From positions 1,674,001 to 1,738,000 of the forward strand of contig NZ_CP067113.1 of the NCBI RefSeq assembly GCF_016615955.1: a DNA stretch of 64,000 bases, written 5' to 3'. A program made the position numbers and the translations under genes. This DNA is from Luteimonas sp. MC1750 (GTDB lineage Bacteria; Pseudomonadota; Gammaproteobacteria; Xanthomonadales; Xanthomonadaceae). The number at the start of each line of letters is the position of its first letter. Position 1 is the first letter of the stretch. Positions 20,778 through 33,592 of the stretch are shown in pieces. The notes below the pieces were generated by a model. The model had not been told where the DNA came from. It worked only from the letters and a program-made list of their open reading frames with translations, and ran no database searches.

Positions 20778-22120
20778 TGGCGCGCCCGGACCGAGCGCCC
20801 GCGGCCGATGCCGTAGTAGGCCAGGCCGGCGTCCTCGGCGTCTTCGGGGCGGTAGATGTTGCGCCCGTCGAAGACCACCGCGTCGCCCAGCTTCGACCGG
20901 ACCTGCTCCAGGTCCACGCTGCGGAACTGCTTCCACTCGGTGACCACGACCAGGGCGTCGGCGCCGTCCAGCGCGTCGGCGGCCGAGTCGCAGAGGACCA
21001 GGTCGTCGCGCTCGCCGAAGATCCGGCCGGCCTCGTCCCGCGCCTCCGGGTCATAGGCCTGCACGCGCGCGCCCGACTCCCAGAGCTGGGCCAGCAGCCG
21101 CCGGCTCGAGGCCTCGCGCATGTCGTCGGTGTCCGGCTTGAAGGCCAGGCCCCAGACCGCGAAGGTCTTGCCGGCGATGCCGCCGTCGCCGTAGTGGCGC
21201 ATCACCAGCTCGTGCAGGTGGCCCTTCTGGCGTTCGTTCACCGCCTCCACCGCGTCCAGCAGCAGCGGCGGGTGCCCCACCTGCTGGGCCGTGCGCGCAA
21301 GCGCCTGGACGTCCTTCGGGAAGCACGAGCCACCATAGCCCGCGCCGGGATAGATGAAGTGCCAGCCGATGCGCGGATCCGAGCCGATGCCCTTGCGCAC
21401 CATCTCCACGTCCGCGCCCACCCGCTCGGCAATGTTGGCGATCTCGTTCATGAAGCTGATCTTGGTCGCCAGCATCGCGTTGGCCGCGTACTTGGTCAGC
21501 TCGGCCGAGCGCACGTCCATGACCACGAAGCGGTCGCGGTTGCGGTTGAACGGGGCGTACAGGCGCCTGAGCCTGTCCTCGGCGTGCGGACTCTCCACGC
21601 CCAGCACGATGCGGTCCGGGCGCATGCAGTCCTCGACCGCGGCGCCCTCCTTCAGGAACTCGGGGTTGGACACCACGTCGAAGGCCACGTCGACGCCGCG
21701 CGCCGCGAGCGCGGCGGCGATGGTGTCGCGCACCCGGTCGGCGGTGCCCACCGGCACGGTCGACTTGTCGACGACGATGGCCGGGCGCTCGAGGTGCTCG
21801 CCGATGGTGCGCGCGACCTGCAGCACGTACTGCAGGTCGGCGCTGCCGTCCTCGTCGGGCGGCGTGCCGACCGCGATGAACACCACCTCGGCGTGCGCGA
21901 CGGCGCGCGCGGCATCCGTGGTGAAGTCCAGCCGGCCGGCCGCGTGGTTGGCCTTGACCATCGGCTCCAGGCCCGGCTCGTAGATCGGGATGACGCCCTG
22001 GTGCAGGCGCTCGACCTTGCCCGCGTCCACATCCACGCACAGCACGTCATGGCCGACCTCGGCCAGGCAGGTCCCGGTGACCAGGCCGACGTAGCCGGTG
22101 CCGAAGATGCTGACGCGCAT
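20774..22120 (-). CDS. ugd: UDP-glucose 6-dehydrogenase
   Basis: Two-step NAD-dependent oxidation of UDP-glucose to UDP-glucuronate, a precursor for exopolysaccharide and lipid A modification. The 448 residues contain GxGxxG at 7-12 (GTGYVG), the substrate region [15 protein letters not shown], and the catalytic cysteine C266 in [10 protein letters not shown]. The C-terminal UDP-binding domain includes [15 protein letters not shown]. Complete and of normal length. No polysaccharide cluster surrounds it; the neighbours are FKBP genes and slyX. Confidence 0.95.
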   Translation of the reverse strand: MRVSIFGTGYVGLVTGTCLAEVGHDVLCVDVDAGKVERLHQGVIPIYEPGLEPMVKANHAAGRLDFTTDAARAVAHAEVVFIAVGTPPDEDGSADLQYVLQVARTIGEHLERPAIVVDKSTVPVGTADRVRDTIAAALAARGVDVAFDVVSNPEFLKEGAAVEDCMRPDRIVLGVESPHAEDRLRRLYAPFNRNRDRFVVMDVRSAELTKYAANAMLATKISFMNEIANIAERVGADVEMVRKGIGSDPRIGWHFIYPGAGYGGSCFPKDVQALARTAQQVGHPPLLLDAVEAVNERQKGHLHELVMRHYGDGGIAGKTFAVWGLAFKPDTDDMREASSRRLLAQLWESGARVQAYDPEARDEAGRIFGERDDLVLCDSAADALDGADALVVVTEWKQFRSVDLEQVRSKLGDAVVFDGRNIYRPEDAEDAGLAYYGIGRGRSVRARQ

Positions 22121-22123
22121 GGC

Positions 22124-22879
22124 CTACTCCGCCGGATCCGCGAGGACGTCCAGCAGCTCGACCTCGAACACCAGCGCGCTGCCCGGGGCGATCGGACCGC
22201 CCGGCGTGCCGACGTCGCCATAGCCCAGCCCGCTCGGCAGCCAGAGCATGTACTTGCTGCCCGCCGGCATCAGCTGCAGCCCTTCCTGCCAGCCCGGCAC
22301 CACGCTCGACAGGGTGAACACCGCCGGTTCCTCGCGTTCGTAGGAGCTGTCGAAGACCGTGCCGTCGAGCAGCGAGCCCTTGTAGTGCACGCTGACCCGG
22401 CTTTCGGGGCCCGGCTTCGGGCCGGTGCCTTCGGTCAGAACCTTGTACTGCAGGCCCGAGGCGGTGACCTGCACGCCTTCCTGCTTGGCATTGGTCGCGA
22501 GGAAGGCCTCGCCGGCCTCGCGGTTGCCCGAGGCCATGCGCGCCTGCATGCGCTGGCCGAAGGCCTCGAAGGCCTGGCGGGCCTGGGCCTCGTCCATCAG
22601 CGGCGCTTCGCCGTCCATCGAGGTGCGCATGGCCTTGACGATGGCGTCGAAATCGACGTCGTCCTTGATCTCGGCCAGCGTGGAGCCGATCTGCAGGCCG
22701 ATGGCGTAGCCGGCCTGCTCCTCTTCGGTGGCCAGGCCCTCGATCTCGAGCGAGGACGGCGTGGCGCCGGCCTTGGCGGGCTTGGGCGCATCGGGGTCGA
22801 TCTTCTTGCAGGCGCCCAGGGCGAGGAGGAGCGAAGCGGCCAGCAGGCTGGTCGCGGTGGCGCGTGCGAGCGTGTTCAT
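22124..22879 (-). CDS. FKBP-type peptidyl-prolyl isomerase, predicted lipoprotein
   Basis: Proline isomerase/chaperone of the envelope (Mip/FkpA-like). The 251 residues start with a signal sequence and lipobox LLALGAC with C24 as the lipid-bearing residue. An FKBP_N dimerisation region follows (about 45-125, EEQAGYAIGLQIGSTLAE). The FKBP domain (about 140-245) includes [20 protein letters not shown] and WLPSGLGYGD. The start at 22879 has a GAGG element upstream and gives a clean signal sequence. It is 32 bases downstream of a second FKBP gene on the same strand, forming a tandem paralogue pair, and its stop is 3 bases from the ugd start. Confidence 0.9.
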   Translation of the reverse strand: MNTLARATATSLLAASLLLALGACKKIDPDAPKPAKAGATPSSLEIEGLATEEEQAGYAIGLQIGSTLAEIKDDVDFDAIVKAMRTSMDGEAPLMDEAQARQAFEAFGQRMQARMASGNREAGEAFLATNAKQEGVQVTASGLQYKVLTEGTGPKPGPESRVSVHYKGSLLDGTVFDSSYEREEPAVFTLSSVVPGWQEGLQLMPAGSKYMLWLPSGLGYGDVGTPGGPIAPGSALVFEVELLDVLADPAE

Positions 22880-22911
22880 CGGGAGACCTCGGAAAGTGGG
22901 ACGAGCTGCGA

Positions 22912-23856
22912 TCACGGCAGCTGCAGGAGTTCGACGTCGAAGACGAGGGTGGCGTTCGGCGGGATGCTGCCCGGCGAGCCGTTGCGGCCATAGGCCAGCG
23001 CGGAGGGGATCCAGAAGCGGTACTTGGCGCCCACCGGCATCAGCTGGAGGCCCTCGGTCCAGCCGGCGATCACCTGGCCGAGGCCGAAGGTCGCCGGGTC
23101 GTTGCGGGCGTAGGAGCTGTCGAAGACGGTGCCGTCGAGCAGGCGGCCTTCGTAGTGCACGCGCACCTGCGCGGTGCCGTTGGGCGGACGCGGGCCCGAG
23201 CCCTGGCGCAGCACCATGTACTGCAGGCCCGACCCGGTGGTCACGACGCCCTTGGCCGTGCGGTTGGTGGCGAGGAATTCCGCGCCCGCGGCCGTGTTCT
23301 CGCGCGCGGCCGCCTCGCTCTCCTGGCGCATGCGCTCCTGGATGCGGGCGGTGAACGTCTCGCGCAGCGAGGCCAGCTCGGCCTCGGCCAGCAGCGGCTG
23401 GCTGCCGTCGAGCACCGTGGCCACGCCGCGGCCGAACACCGCCAGGTCCACCTCGTCCTTCAGCGGCGCCAGCGAACGGCCGACGTCGGCGCCGACCAGC
23501 AGGCCGACCTTGTCCTTGGCCACCGGCGGCGGCTCGCTGCCGGGCGCCATCCCGGGCATCGACTGGCCGCTGCGCACGCCGACGCGCTGCATCAGCGCAG
23601 GCCCGATCTCGGCCGCCTCGGCTTCCGACAGCAGCGGCTTGCCGCCGTCGAACGCGTTGCGCACGGCGCGCAGGAAGGCCGCGCGGTCGAGGTCCGGGCC
23701 GACTGCCTCGATCGAGCGGCCGACATCCATTCCAATCATGTAGCTGTTCTTCTCGCGCTCGCTGGACGGCACGGCATTCTCCTGGGCAATGGCGGGTGCC
23801 AGCGACAGGGCCGCGGCGACGGACAACGCGGCCAGGCCGCGCAGCAGGGACTTCAT
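22912..23856 (-). CDS. FKBP-type peptidyl-prolyl isomerase with duplicated N-terminal domain
   Basis: Periplasmic prolyl isomerase of 314 residues. The signal peptide [20 protein letters not shown] ends near AIAQ (about residue 25), with no lipobox. Two FKBP_N-like segments follow: 34-93 ([20 protein letters not shown] to ALMQRVG) and 114-173 ([20 protein letters not shown] to TARIQ). They share the VGRS element and a (G/S)xPLL(S/A)EAE element. The FKBP domain occupies about 205-314 ([20 protein letters not shown]). The start has CAGGAG at suitable spacing. Together with the next gene it looks like a duplication product in which this copy gained an extra half. Confidence 0.88.
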   Translation of the reverse strand: MKSLLRGLAALSVAAALSLAPAIAQENAVPSSEREKNSYMIGMDVGRSIEAVGPDLDRAAFLRAVRNAFDGGKPLLSEAEAAEIGPALMQRVGVRSGQSMPGMAPGSEPPPVAKDKVGLLVGADVGRSLAPLKDEVDLAVFGRGVATVLDGSQPLLAEAELASLRETFTARIQERMRQESEAAARENTAAGAEFLATNRTAKGVVTTGSGLQYMVLRQGSGPRPPNGTAQVRVHYEGRLLDGTVFDSSYARNDPATFGLGQVIAGWTEGLQLMPVGAKYRFWIPSALAYGRNGSPGSIPPNATLVFDVELLQLP

Positions 23857-23974
23857 CAGGGGGGTGCTCCTGGACTCGGGCCGCGATCCGCGGCGTCTGG
23901 GCCTATTGTCGCGGGCCGGCGCGGCCCCGGCAATGACCGCGGCACCCCGTGCCATCAGTTGGGCTGCCGGGGAC

Positions 23975-24016
23975 TTGACCGGGTGTGTGGTGGTGTTATA
24001 GTTGCATACAACACCA
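23975..24016 (+). promoter_or_regulatory. Sigma-70 promoter with overlapping operator for the GntR/ABC operon
   Basis: TTGACC (23975-23980) and TATAGT (23997-24002) are separated by 16 bases, a good -35/-10 pair. Overlapping the -10 is a perfect inverted repeat, TGGTGTT (23991-23997) and AACACCA (24010-24016). A second dyad is nested inside it: GTTG-CATA-CAAC (24001-24012). A bound dimer would block RNA polymerase, matching autorepression by the YtrA-type GntR protein encoded two genes downstream. Confidence 0.75.
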
Positions 24017-24040
24017 GTCATGCAGAGCAGGACGGCCACC

Positions 24041-24283
24041 ATGAACCGCAAGCTCGACAACACACTGATCGCCCTGGCTGCCAGCGGCCTCGCCCTGACC
24101 GCCATCGCGCTGTTCGCGACGCCCAGCTTCGCGCCAACCGACGACGCCGGCCTCCCGGCCGCGGCGGCGGTCGGCGACGCGGACCCGGGCATCCGCGAAC
24201 GCCGTGGAACCGCCCTCAACCGCCGCGGACTGGCCATGCCCTACTTCTCGTTTGCCCGCGGCGTCCGTCGCATCGGAGGCTGA
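24041..24283 (+). CDS. Small membrane protein, first gene of the GntR/ABC operon
   Basis: An 80-residue protein I do not recognise. It has one hydrophobic segment (about residues 7-27, [19 protein letters not shown]) followed by a short Pro/Asp/Ala-rich part and an Arg-rich C-terminus. The ATG at 24041 follows CAGGACGG at correct spacing; in-frame starts at 24002 and 24020 would lie at or very close to the predicted transcription start. The gene ends 4 bases before the GntR start. It may be a membrane sensor or accessory to the ABC pair, but no function can be stated. Confidence 0.65.
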   Translation: MNRKLDNTLIALAASGLALTAIALFATPSFAPTDDAGLPAAAAVGDADPGIRERRGTALNRRGLAMPYFSFARGVRRIGG

Positions 24284-24287
24284 AACC

Positions 24288-24646
24288 ATGTCCGGCATCC
24301 AATGGAGCGATGGCGCTCCCATCTACCGCCAGCTGAAGGAGCGGGTCATCGCGATGATGCTCGATGGCCAGCTCAAGCCCGGCGACGCCCTGCCCTCCGT
24401 GCGCCAGGTCGCCGCCGAGTACCAGCTGAACCCGATCACCGTGTCGCGCGCCTACCAGGAGCTGGCCGACGAGGCCCTGGTGGAGAAGCGCCGGGGCCTG
24501 GGCATGTTCGTGACCGACCAGGCCTCGAAGAAGCTGCTCGGCAACGAACGCGAGCGCTTCCTGACCGAAGAGTGGCCGCAGGTGCTGGAACGCATCCGCC
24601 TGCTCGGCCTCTCACCCGAAGAACTTCTGCGCGAAGGGGATTCCGC

Positions 24647-24650
<4 letters not shown>
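24288..24650 (+). CDS. GntR-family transcriptional regulator, YtrA subfamily
   Basis: A 120-residue DNA-binding protein. Residues about 8-75 are a GntR winged helix (PIYRQLKERVIAMMLDGQLK, then LPSVRQVAAEYQLNPITVSR). Only a short helical C-terminal tail follows, which is the YtrA-type layout without a large effector domain. GGAGG precedes the ATG at 24288. The stop overlaps the ATPase start in ATGA. YtrA regulators usually repress their own ABC-transporter operons and respond to envelope stress; HpaR1 of Xanthomonas belongs to this subfamily (from memory). The dyad at 23991-24016 is the likely target. Confidence 0.88.
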
Positions 24651-25515
<865 letters not shown>

Positions 25516-25519
<4 letters not shown>

Positions 25520-26562
25520 ACGCCACAGCCGAAACCCTGCCGGTGGCGAAGGCCCCGGCCCATGCCACCCACCGCTTCCAGATGCTGCTGCGGCGCGAAT
25601 ACTGGGAGCACCGCGGCGGCTTCCTCTGGGCGCCGGTGATCGCTGGCGCGATCTCGCTGCTGCTGACCGCGGTGTTCTTCGTCATCGCCGCGATCGGCAT
25701 CCGCAACGCGCAGAGCGACGCGGCCTTCCACCTCGATGACGGCCGCACGATGACGATCAACGGCCTCGACCTCGGCGCCCTGGCCGAGCGGCTGAGCGCC
25801 GAGGACAAGGCGCAGCTGGCCAGCGGCATCGACATGACCATGCTGATGGCCTCGGTCTGGCCGTACATCGTCATGGTGTTCGTGATGTTCTTCTACTGCC
25901 TGGGCGCCCTGTATGACGAGCGCAAGGACCGCAGCGTGCTGTTCTGGAAGTCGCTGCCGCTGTCGGACGGCGAGACCGTGCTGTCCAAGGTGGTCAGCGC
26001 GACCCTGGTGATCCCGTTGCTGGCGACGCTGGCCGCGATCGTGACCATGTTCGCCTTCCTGCTGCTGCTGAGCGTCATGGTCATGGCCCATGGCGGCAAC
26101 CCCTGGGAGCTCATCTGGGACCCCGGCAATCCGCTGCAGGTCTCCGCCTATGTGCTGGCCGCGATCCCGGTCTACGCGGTGTGGGCCCTGCCCACCGTCG
26201 GCTGGCTGATGCTGTGCTCGGCCTGGGCGCGCAGCGTGCCCTTCCTGTGGGCGCTGCTGGTCCCGATCCTGTCCGGTCTCTTCGTCAGCATGTTCAGCGT
26301 GATGCGCCTGTTCGACCTGGGCGCCGAGTGGTTCTGGAGCCACATCGTGGCCCGCCTGCTGCTGGGCGTGGTGCCGCTGACCCGGCACGACATCCATCGA
26401 ATCGGCGGCCTCGATGCCGGCCAGGATTCGATGGTGGCGCTGATCGAGCCGTCCGCGGTCTGGTCCAACCTGTTCCAGGCCGAGACCTGGATCGGCGCGG
26501 CGGTCGGCATCGTGATGCTGCTGCTGGCCACCCGGCTGCGCCGCTGGCGCGACGAGGGCTGA
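25516..26562 (+). CDS. ABC-2 type transporter permease
   Basis: A 348-residue membrane protein. The N-terminal amphipathic stretch (LLRREYWEHRGGFLWAP) leads into a first membrane helix (AGAISLLLTAVFFVIAAIG). A periplasmic loop of about 55 residues follows, then several helices (for example WPYIVMVFVMFFYCLGAL and VVSATLVIPLLATLAAIV), and a last helix near the C-terminus. I count about six to seven segments. The fold fits ABC-2 permeases with the paired ATPase upstream (ATGA overlap). The substrate is not identifiable. Confidence 0.85.
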
Positions 26563-26590
26563 ACCCATGCGACTTCGAGGAGGATCCACC

Positions 26591-27298
26591 ATGACGCCAC
26601 TGACCCGCCCGTCCATCCTGCTGGCCTCCGCCCTGTCCGTGCTCGTCGCCGCTGGCTGCGAGCGCGCCCAGGACCCGCCGCCCGCCGCCGCGCCGGCGGT
26701 TGCCGAGGCGAAGACCGACGCCGACCGGAGCTTCATCGGGCGCAAGGCCGCCGAAGCAATCGAGCAGGCGGGGCAGAAGCTGCGCGCCGGCAACATCCAG
26801 GTCGGCCAGGGCACGCGCATCAGCATCAACGGGCGCAACTACGGCAGCACCCCCGCGGACAGCGACCTGCCGAAGGCCGAGATCACCCCCTCGGGCGACC
26901 TCCTGATCGCGGGTGAGCCGGTGGAGGCCTCGACCGCGCAGCGCGCGCTGCTGCTCGCGCACCGCCGCCATCTCGAGGACGTGGCCCTGGCGGGCATGGC
27001 GATCGGCGCCCAGGGTGCCGACATCGCCGGCACCGCCCTGGGCGGGCTTGGCGAGGCGGTGTTCGGCGGCGAGGAAGGCCGCCGTGCCTTCGAGGCCAGG
27101 ATGGAAGCCGAGGCCGGTCGGATCAAGGACGAGGCCATGCGCCTGTGCACCCTGCTCCCGCCCCTGTACGACAGCCAGCAGGCCCTGGCCGCCGCGCTGC
27201 CGGCATTCGCGCCCTACGCGACGATGACGCCGCAGGACGTGGAGGACTGCAGCAACGAGGTCCAAGACGCGGCCACCGACGGCGGCACCCGGGCCTGA
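26591..27298 (+). CDS. DUF2884 (YggN)-like predicted lipoprotein
   Basis: A 235-residue envelope protein. The signal sequence ends in a lipobox-like LVAAGC (cysteine near residue 20). An Ala/Pro-rich linker follows, then a conserved region with ITPSGDLLIAGEPVEASTAQ and LLLAHRRHLEDVALAGMAIG, which resembles DUF2884. A Gly/Ala-rich helical part comes next. The ATG at 26591 is preceded by GAGGAGGATCCACC, a very strong ribosome site, so the longer frame starting at 26567 is rejected. It lies 28 bases after the permease stop and probably belongs to the same operon. Confidence 0.65.
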   Translation: MTPLTRPSILLASALSVLVAAGCERAQDPPPAAAPAVAEAKTDADRSFIGRKAAEAIEQAGQKLRAGNIQVGQGTRISINGRNYGSTPADSDLPKAEITPSGDLLIAGEPVEASTAQRALLLAHRRHLEDVALAGMAIGAQGADIAGTALGGLGEAVFGGEEGRRAFEARMEAEAGRIKDEAMRLCTLLPPLYDSQQALAAALPAFAPYATMTPQDVEDCSNEVQDAATDGGTRA

Positions 27299-27354
27299 TC
27301 GCGCGCGCGCCGCCACCCACCGACCACCCGTCTCCACGCCTGAGCGAGGTTCCG

Positions 27355-28203
27355 ATGCGACCGACCGTGACTCCCCTCTTCTTCCCGCTGCTGGCGCTCG
27401 CACTGGCCGCCGCGCCCGTCGCACGCGCCGACGACGACCGCGCCTGCAGCCACAGTGCACCGCAGTCCCTGGTGCTCGACATCGGCGACGCCCGCAGCGT
27501 CCGCTTCCACGTCGGCAACGGCCGGCTGCGCCTGGACGGCCAGCCCGGCCAGGCCGGCAGCCTGCAGGGCCGCGCCTGCGGCTCGAGCGCCGCGGAACTC
27601 GCCCGGCTTCGCGTGGAGCAGTCGCGCGAAGGCGACGCCCTGGTGGTGCGCCTGGTCCGCGAGGAGCGCAGCGGATGGAACCTCGGCAACCGCTACGCCT
27701 GGCTCGACCTCGCCGGCCGCGTGCCTGACGGCCTGCCCGTCGAGGTCCAGCTCGGCTCGGGCGATCTGCAGGCCACGGGCCTGGCCGGTCTCGGCCTGAC
27801 CGTCGGCTCCGGCGATGCCGACGCGCGCCGCATCCGCGGGCCGGTCGACGCCCGCGTGGGTTCCGGCGACATCGGGCTCGCCGACATCGGCAGCCTCGAC
27901 CTCGGTTCGGTGGGCTCGGGCGACGTCACCGTCCGCGGCGTGCGCGGCGATGCGCGCGTGGGCAGCGTCGGCTCGGGCGACGTCGAACTGGCGGACGTCA
28001 CCGGGAACGTGGACGTGGGCTCGCTGGGCTCGGGTGACATCGCACTCGAACGCGTCGGCGGCAACGTCAGCGTGGGCTCGATCGGCTCCGGTGACGTCGA
28101 CATCCATGGCGTGGGCGGCAACCTGCGCGTGCGCGCGGTGGGCAGCGGCTCGGTCGACCATGCGGGCGTTTCCGGCCAGGCCGACCTGCCGCGCAAGCGC
28201 TGA
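27355..28203 (+). CDS. DUF4097-type beta-strand repeat protein, secreted
   Basis: A 282-residue protein with an N-terminal signal peptide (cleavage about residue 25, ARA-DDD). From about residue 135 on there are eight GSGD-type repeats spaced 17-19 residues apart, for example VGSGDADARRIRGPVDARV and SVGSGDVELADVTGNVDVG. They end in the degenerate GSGSVDHAG. This predicts a right-handed beta-helix or solenoid of the DUF4097 group. The biochemical role is unknown; such proteins are common beside envelope-stress regulators. GAGG precedes the ATG. It is 56 bases downstream of the DUF2884 gene and is the last gene of the likely operon. Confidence 0.82.
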   Translation: MRPTVTPLFFPLLALALAAAPVARADDDRACSHSAPQSLVLDIGDARSVRFHVGNGRLRLDGQPGQAGSLQGRACGSSAAELARLRVEQSREGDALVVRLVREERSGWNLGNRYAWLDLAGRVPDGLPVEVQLGSGDLQATGLAGLGLTVGSGDADARRIRGPVDARVGSGDIGLADIGSLDLGSVGSGDVTVRGVRGDARVGSVGSGDVELADVTGNVDVGSLGSGDIALERVGGNVSVGSIGSGDVDIHGVGGNLRVRAVGSGSVDHAGVSGQADLPRKR

Positions 28204-28346
28204 CGCCGCTGCGAGCGATGCAGGCGATGCGGCCATCGCGGCCACAGTGGGCGCGGCGGCTCCCACGGGCAAGGCTCCGCGGCTGCCGCTAGACTCGGGC
28301 GAGGCCATGCCGCAGCCGGCGGCGTGGCGACCGATCCGGGGACTGC

Positions 28347-29240
28347 ATGCGCGACATCGTCTGGAAGCCCGGCGCGCCGCGCGCCATCCTGCTCGCCACC
28401 GACCTCGACGGGCGCTGCGACCGCGCGCTCGACCGGGCCGTCGCACTCGCGCGGGACTGGGCGGCCAGGCTGGTCGTGCTGACCGTGGTCGAGCCGCCCC
28501 CGGCGCCGCCGCTGCAGCCAGGCCAGGCGCTGCCGGTGCAGGCCAGCGAGGTCGCGCTGCGCGCCGCGGCCCGCCTGCGCCGCGACATCGGCCCCGCCGC
28601 GGAGGGCCTGGACCTTGAACTGCTGGTCCGCGAAGGCCGGGTCGGCGAATGCATCGATGCGGTGGCCGACGAGACCGGCTGCAGCCTGCTGGTCACCGGC
28701 GTGGCCCACGACGCCTTCTTCGGTCGCCACCTGCTCGGCAGCACCGTGGACTGGCTGGTCCGGCACGGCGGCCTGCCGCTGCTGGTGGTGCGCGATCGCG
28801 CGCACGCGCCCTACGCGCGGGTGCTGGTGGCGAGCGACCTGAGCCCGCCGTCGGCACGCGCCCTGGACGTCGCCCGCGCGCTGTTTCCCGATACCGCCGC
28901 CAGCCTGTTCACCGCCTTCGACGTGCCCTACCTGGGCCTGCGCGACGGGGACCGCGATGGGGGCGTCGACGATGCGCGTGATGCGACGCTGGACGCGGCG
29001 CGCCGGTTCCTGGACGCGGCGGGCCACGCCGACCTGCCCGCCGCCACCGCCCACGGCGACGCCGCGGTGCGCCTGGCCGAGCACGCGCTGGCCGTCGACG
29101 CCGACCTCGTGGTGGCGGCCTGCGAGGGCCGCGGCGCGCTGTTCCACCTGCTGATCGGCAGCGTCGCGCGCGGAATCCTCGACGCGAGCCCCTGCGACAC
29201 CATCCTGGTGCCGGAGCCGAAGGCCCGCCGGGACGCGTGA
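28347..29240 (+). CDS. Universal stress protein, two tandem UspA domains
   Basis: A 297-residue cytoplasmic protein made of two Usp folds (about 8-148 and 152-293). Domain 1 starts AILLATDLDGRCDRALDRAV and ends with GRHLLGSTVDWLVRHGGLPL, a GxxxGS-type ATP-loop region. Domain 2 starts RVLVASDLSPPSARALDVAR and ends GSVARGILDASPCDTILV. Tandem Usps typically sense stress through nucleotide binding. The gene stands between the DUF4097 gene and fumC, which is on the opposite strand and convergent, with only 39 bases between stops. Confidence 0.88.
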   Translation: MRDIVWKPGAPRAILLATDLDGRCDRALDRAVALARDWAARLVVLTVVEPPPAPPLQPGQALPVQASEVALRAAARLRRDIGPAAEGLDLELLVREGRVGECIDAVADETGCSLLVTGVAHDAFFGRHLLGSTVDWLVRHGGLPLLVVRDRAHAPYARVLVASDLSPPSARALDVARALFPDTAASLFTAFDVPYLGLRDGDRDGGVDDARDATLDAARRFLDAAGHADLPAATAHGDAAVRLAEHALAVDADLVVAACEGRGALFHLLIGSVARGILDASPCDTILVPEPKARRDA

Positions 29241-29279
29241 CCGCCGCCCCGGCAGGGGGCGACGGACGCGGCGTCGCGC

Positions 29280-32311
<3,032 letters not shown>

Positions 32312-32334
32312 CCGCCCCACGACAGGACCCCGAC

Positions 32335-33591
32335 ATGGCCAAGCGCCCCTCCTCCCTTCCCTTCGAGGTCCAGGCCCGCGCCGGCCAGCCGCTGGGCATG
32401 GCCCCGCGCGCCTTCCTGCGCGACTACTGGCACAAGCGCCCGCTGCTGGTCCGCGGTGCCTTCCCGGGCTATGTCTCGCCGGTGGAGCCGGAGGACCTGG
32501 CCGGGCTGGCCTGCGAGGAGGGCGTGCTCGCGCGCCTGATCCAGCATGACCGCGCCCGCGACGCCTGGACCGTGCGCAGCGGCCCGTTCCCGGAAGAGCT
32601 CTTCCCGGGGCTGGGCGACCGCGACTGGACCCTGCTGGTGCAGGACATGGACAAGTGGGATCCGGACATCGCCGCCCTGCTGCCGGCCTTCAACTTCCTG
32701 CCGCGCTGGCGCGTGGACGACGTGATGGTCAGCTTCGCCGCCACCGGCGGGTCGGTGGGCGCGCACGTCGACCACTACGACGTCTTCCTGCTGCAGGCCA
32801 TGGGCCACCGCCGCTGGCAGATCGATGCCTCCGACGCGATGGGCCGCGGCACGCCCGCGCTGGATTTCCGCGACGACGCCGAGATCAAGCTGCTGCGCGA
32901 CTTCTCGCCGACCCACGACTGGGTGCTGGAGCCGGGCGACATGCTGTACCTGCCGCCGCTGGTCCCGCACCACGGCGTCGCCGAGGACCCCTGCCTGACC
33001 TTCTCGCTGGGCATGCGCGCACCCTCGGTGGCCGAGCTCATGGGCGACTACGTCGACACCCTGGCCGCCGAGGCCGACGAGGCGCTGCGCTACGCCGACC
33101 CGGCCCTGGAGGCGGCGAAGGATCCCTGGGAGATCGACGCCGCGGCAATGGCGCGCGTGGTCGAGGCCCTCAACGCGGTGCGCATGGCCGACGCCGACGC
33201 CCTGGGCGACTGGTTCGGCCGCTTCATCACCGTCTACCGCGCCGCGGCCGGCCCGGGCACCGGCCCGGGCGCCGATCGCGCCGAGGGCGGGGTGCCCGAC
33301 CCCGGCCAGCTCGGCCAGGCCCTGGACGACGGCCTCGTGCTCGCCCGCTACCCCTGGACCCGGGTGGCCTGGCGGCGCGCGGCCAAGGGCGCCAGCCTGT
33401 ACGTGGCCGGCCAGTCCTGGCGCCTGCCGGTGGCCGATGCCCGGCGCCTGGCGGCCACCGAGCTGCTGGACGCGGCCGCGTGGACCAGCCTGTCGGCCGC
33501 CGGCCGCGACTGCGTGGCGGGCCTGATGGCCGAGGGCCATTACCGCCTGGAAGACACCGACACACGCGATCCGGACGACCGGGGAGACTGA
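32335..33591 (+). CDS. roxA: Ribosomal protein L16 arginine hydroxylase (cupin, JmjC-like)
   Basis: Fe(II)/2-oxoglutarate-dependent oxygenase of the YcfD/RoxA family that hydroxylates an arginine of ribosomal protein uL16. The 418 residues contain the metal triad H144-x-D146 (GAHVDHYDV) and H212 in VPHHGVA. The family opening RAFLRDYWHKRPLLVRGAFPGY and the C-terminal winged-helix region are both present. The 2-OG cosubstrate comes from the pathway whose dehydrogenase operon lies just downstream. Its stop is 1 base before the next start, suggesting co-translation with the GNAT gene. Confidence 0.9.
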   Translation: MAKRPSSLPFEVQARAGQPLGMAPRAFLRDYWHKRPLLVRGAFPGYVSPVEPEDLAGLACEEGVLARLIQHDRARDAWTVRSGPFPEELFPGLGDRDWTLLVQDMDKWDPDIAALLPAFNFLPRWRVDDVMVSFAATGGSVGAHVDHYDVFLLQAMGHRRWQIDASDAMGRGTPALDFRDDAEIKLLRDFSPTHDWVLEPGDMLYLPPLVPHHGVAEDPCLTFSLGMRAPSVAELMGDYVDTLAAEADEALRYADPALEAAKDPWEIDAAAMARVVEALNAVRMADADALGDWFGRFITVYRAAAGPGTGPGADRAEGGVPDPGQLGQALDDGLVLARYPWTRVAWRRAAKGASLYVAGQSWRLPVADARRLAATELLDAAAWTSLSAAGRDCVAGLMAEGHYRLEDTDTRDPDDRGD

Positions 33592-33592
33592 C

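Noticed and set aside
27760..28180. Regularly spaced similar units suggestive of a CRISPR or tandem array
   Set aside because: The units are the GSGD codons of the DUF4097 protein in a single intact frame with a signal peptide; there are no spacers.
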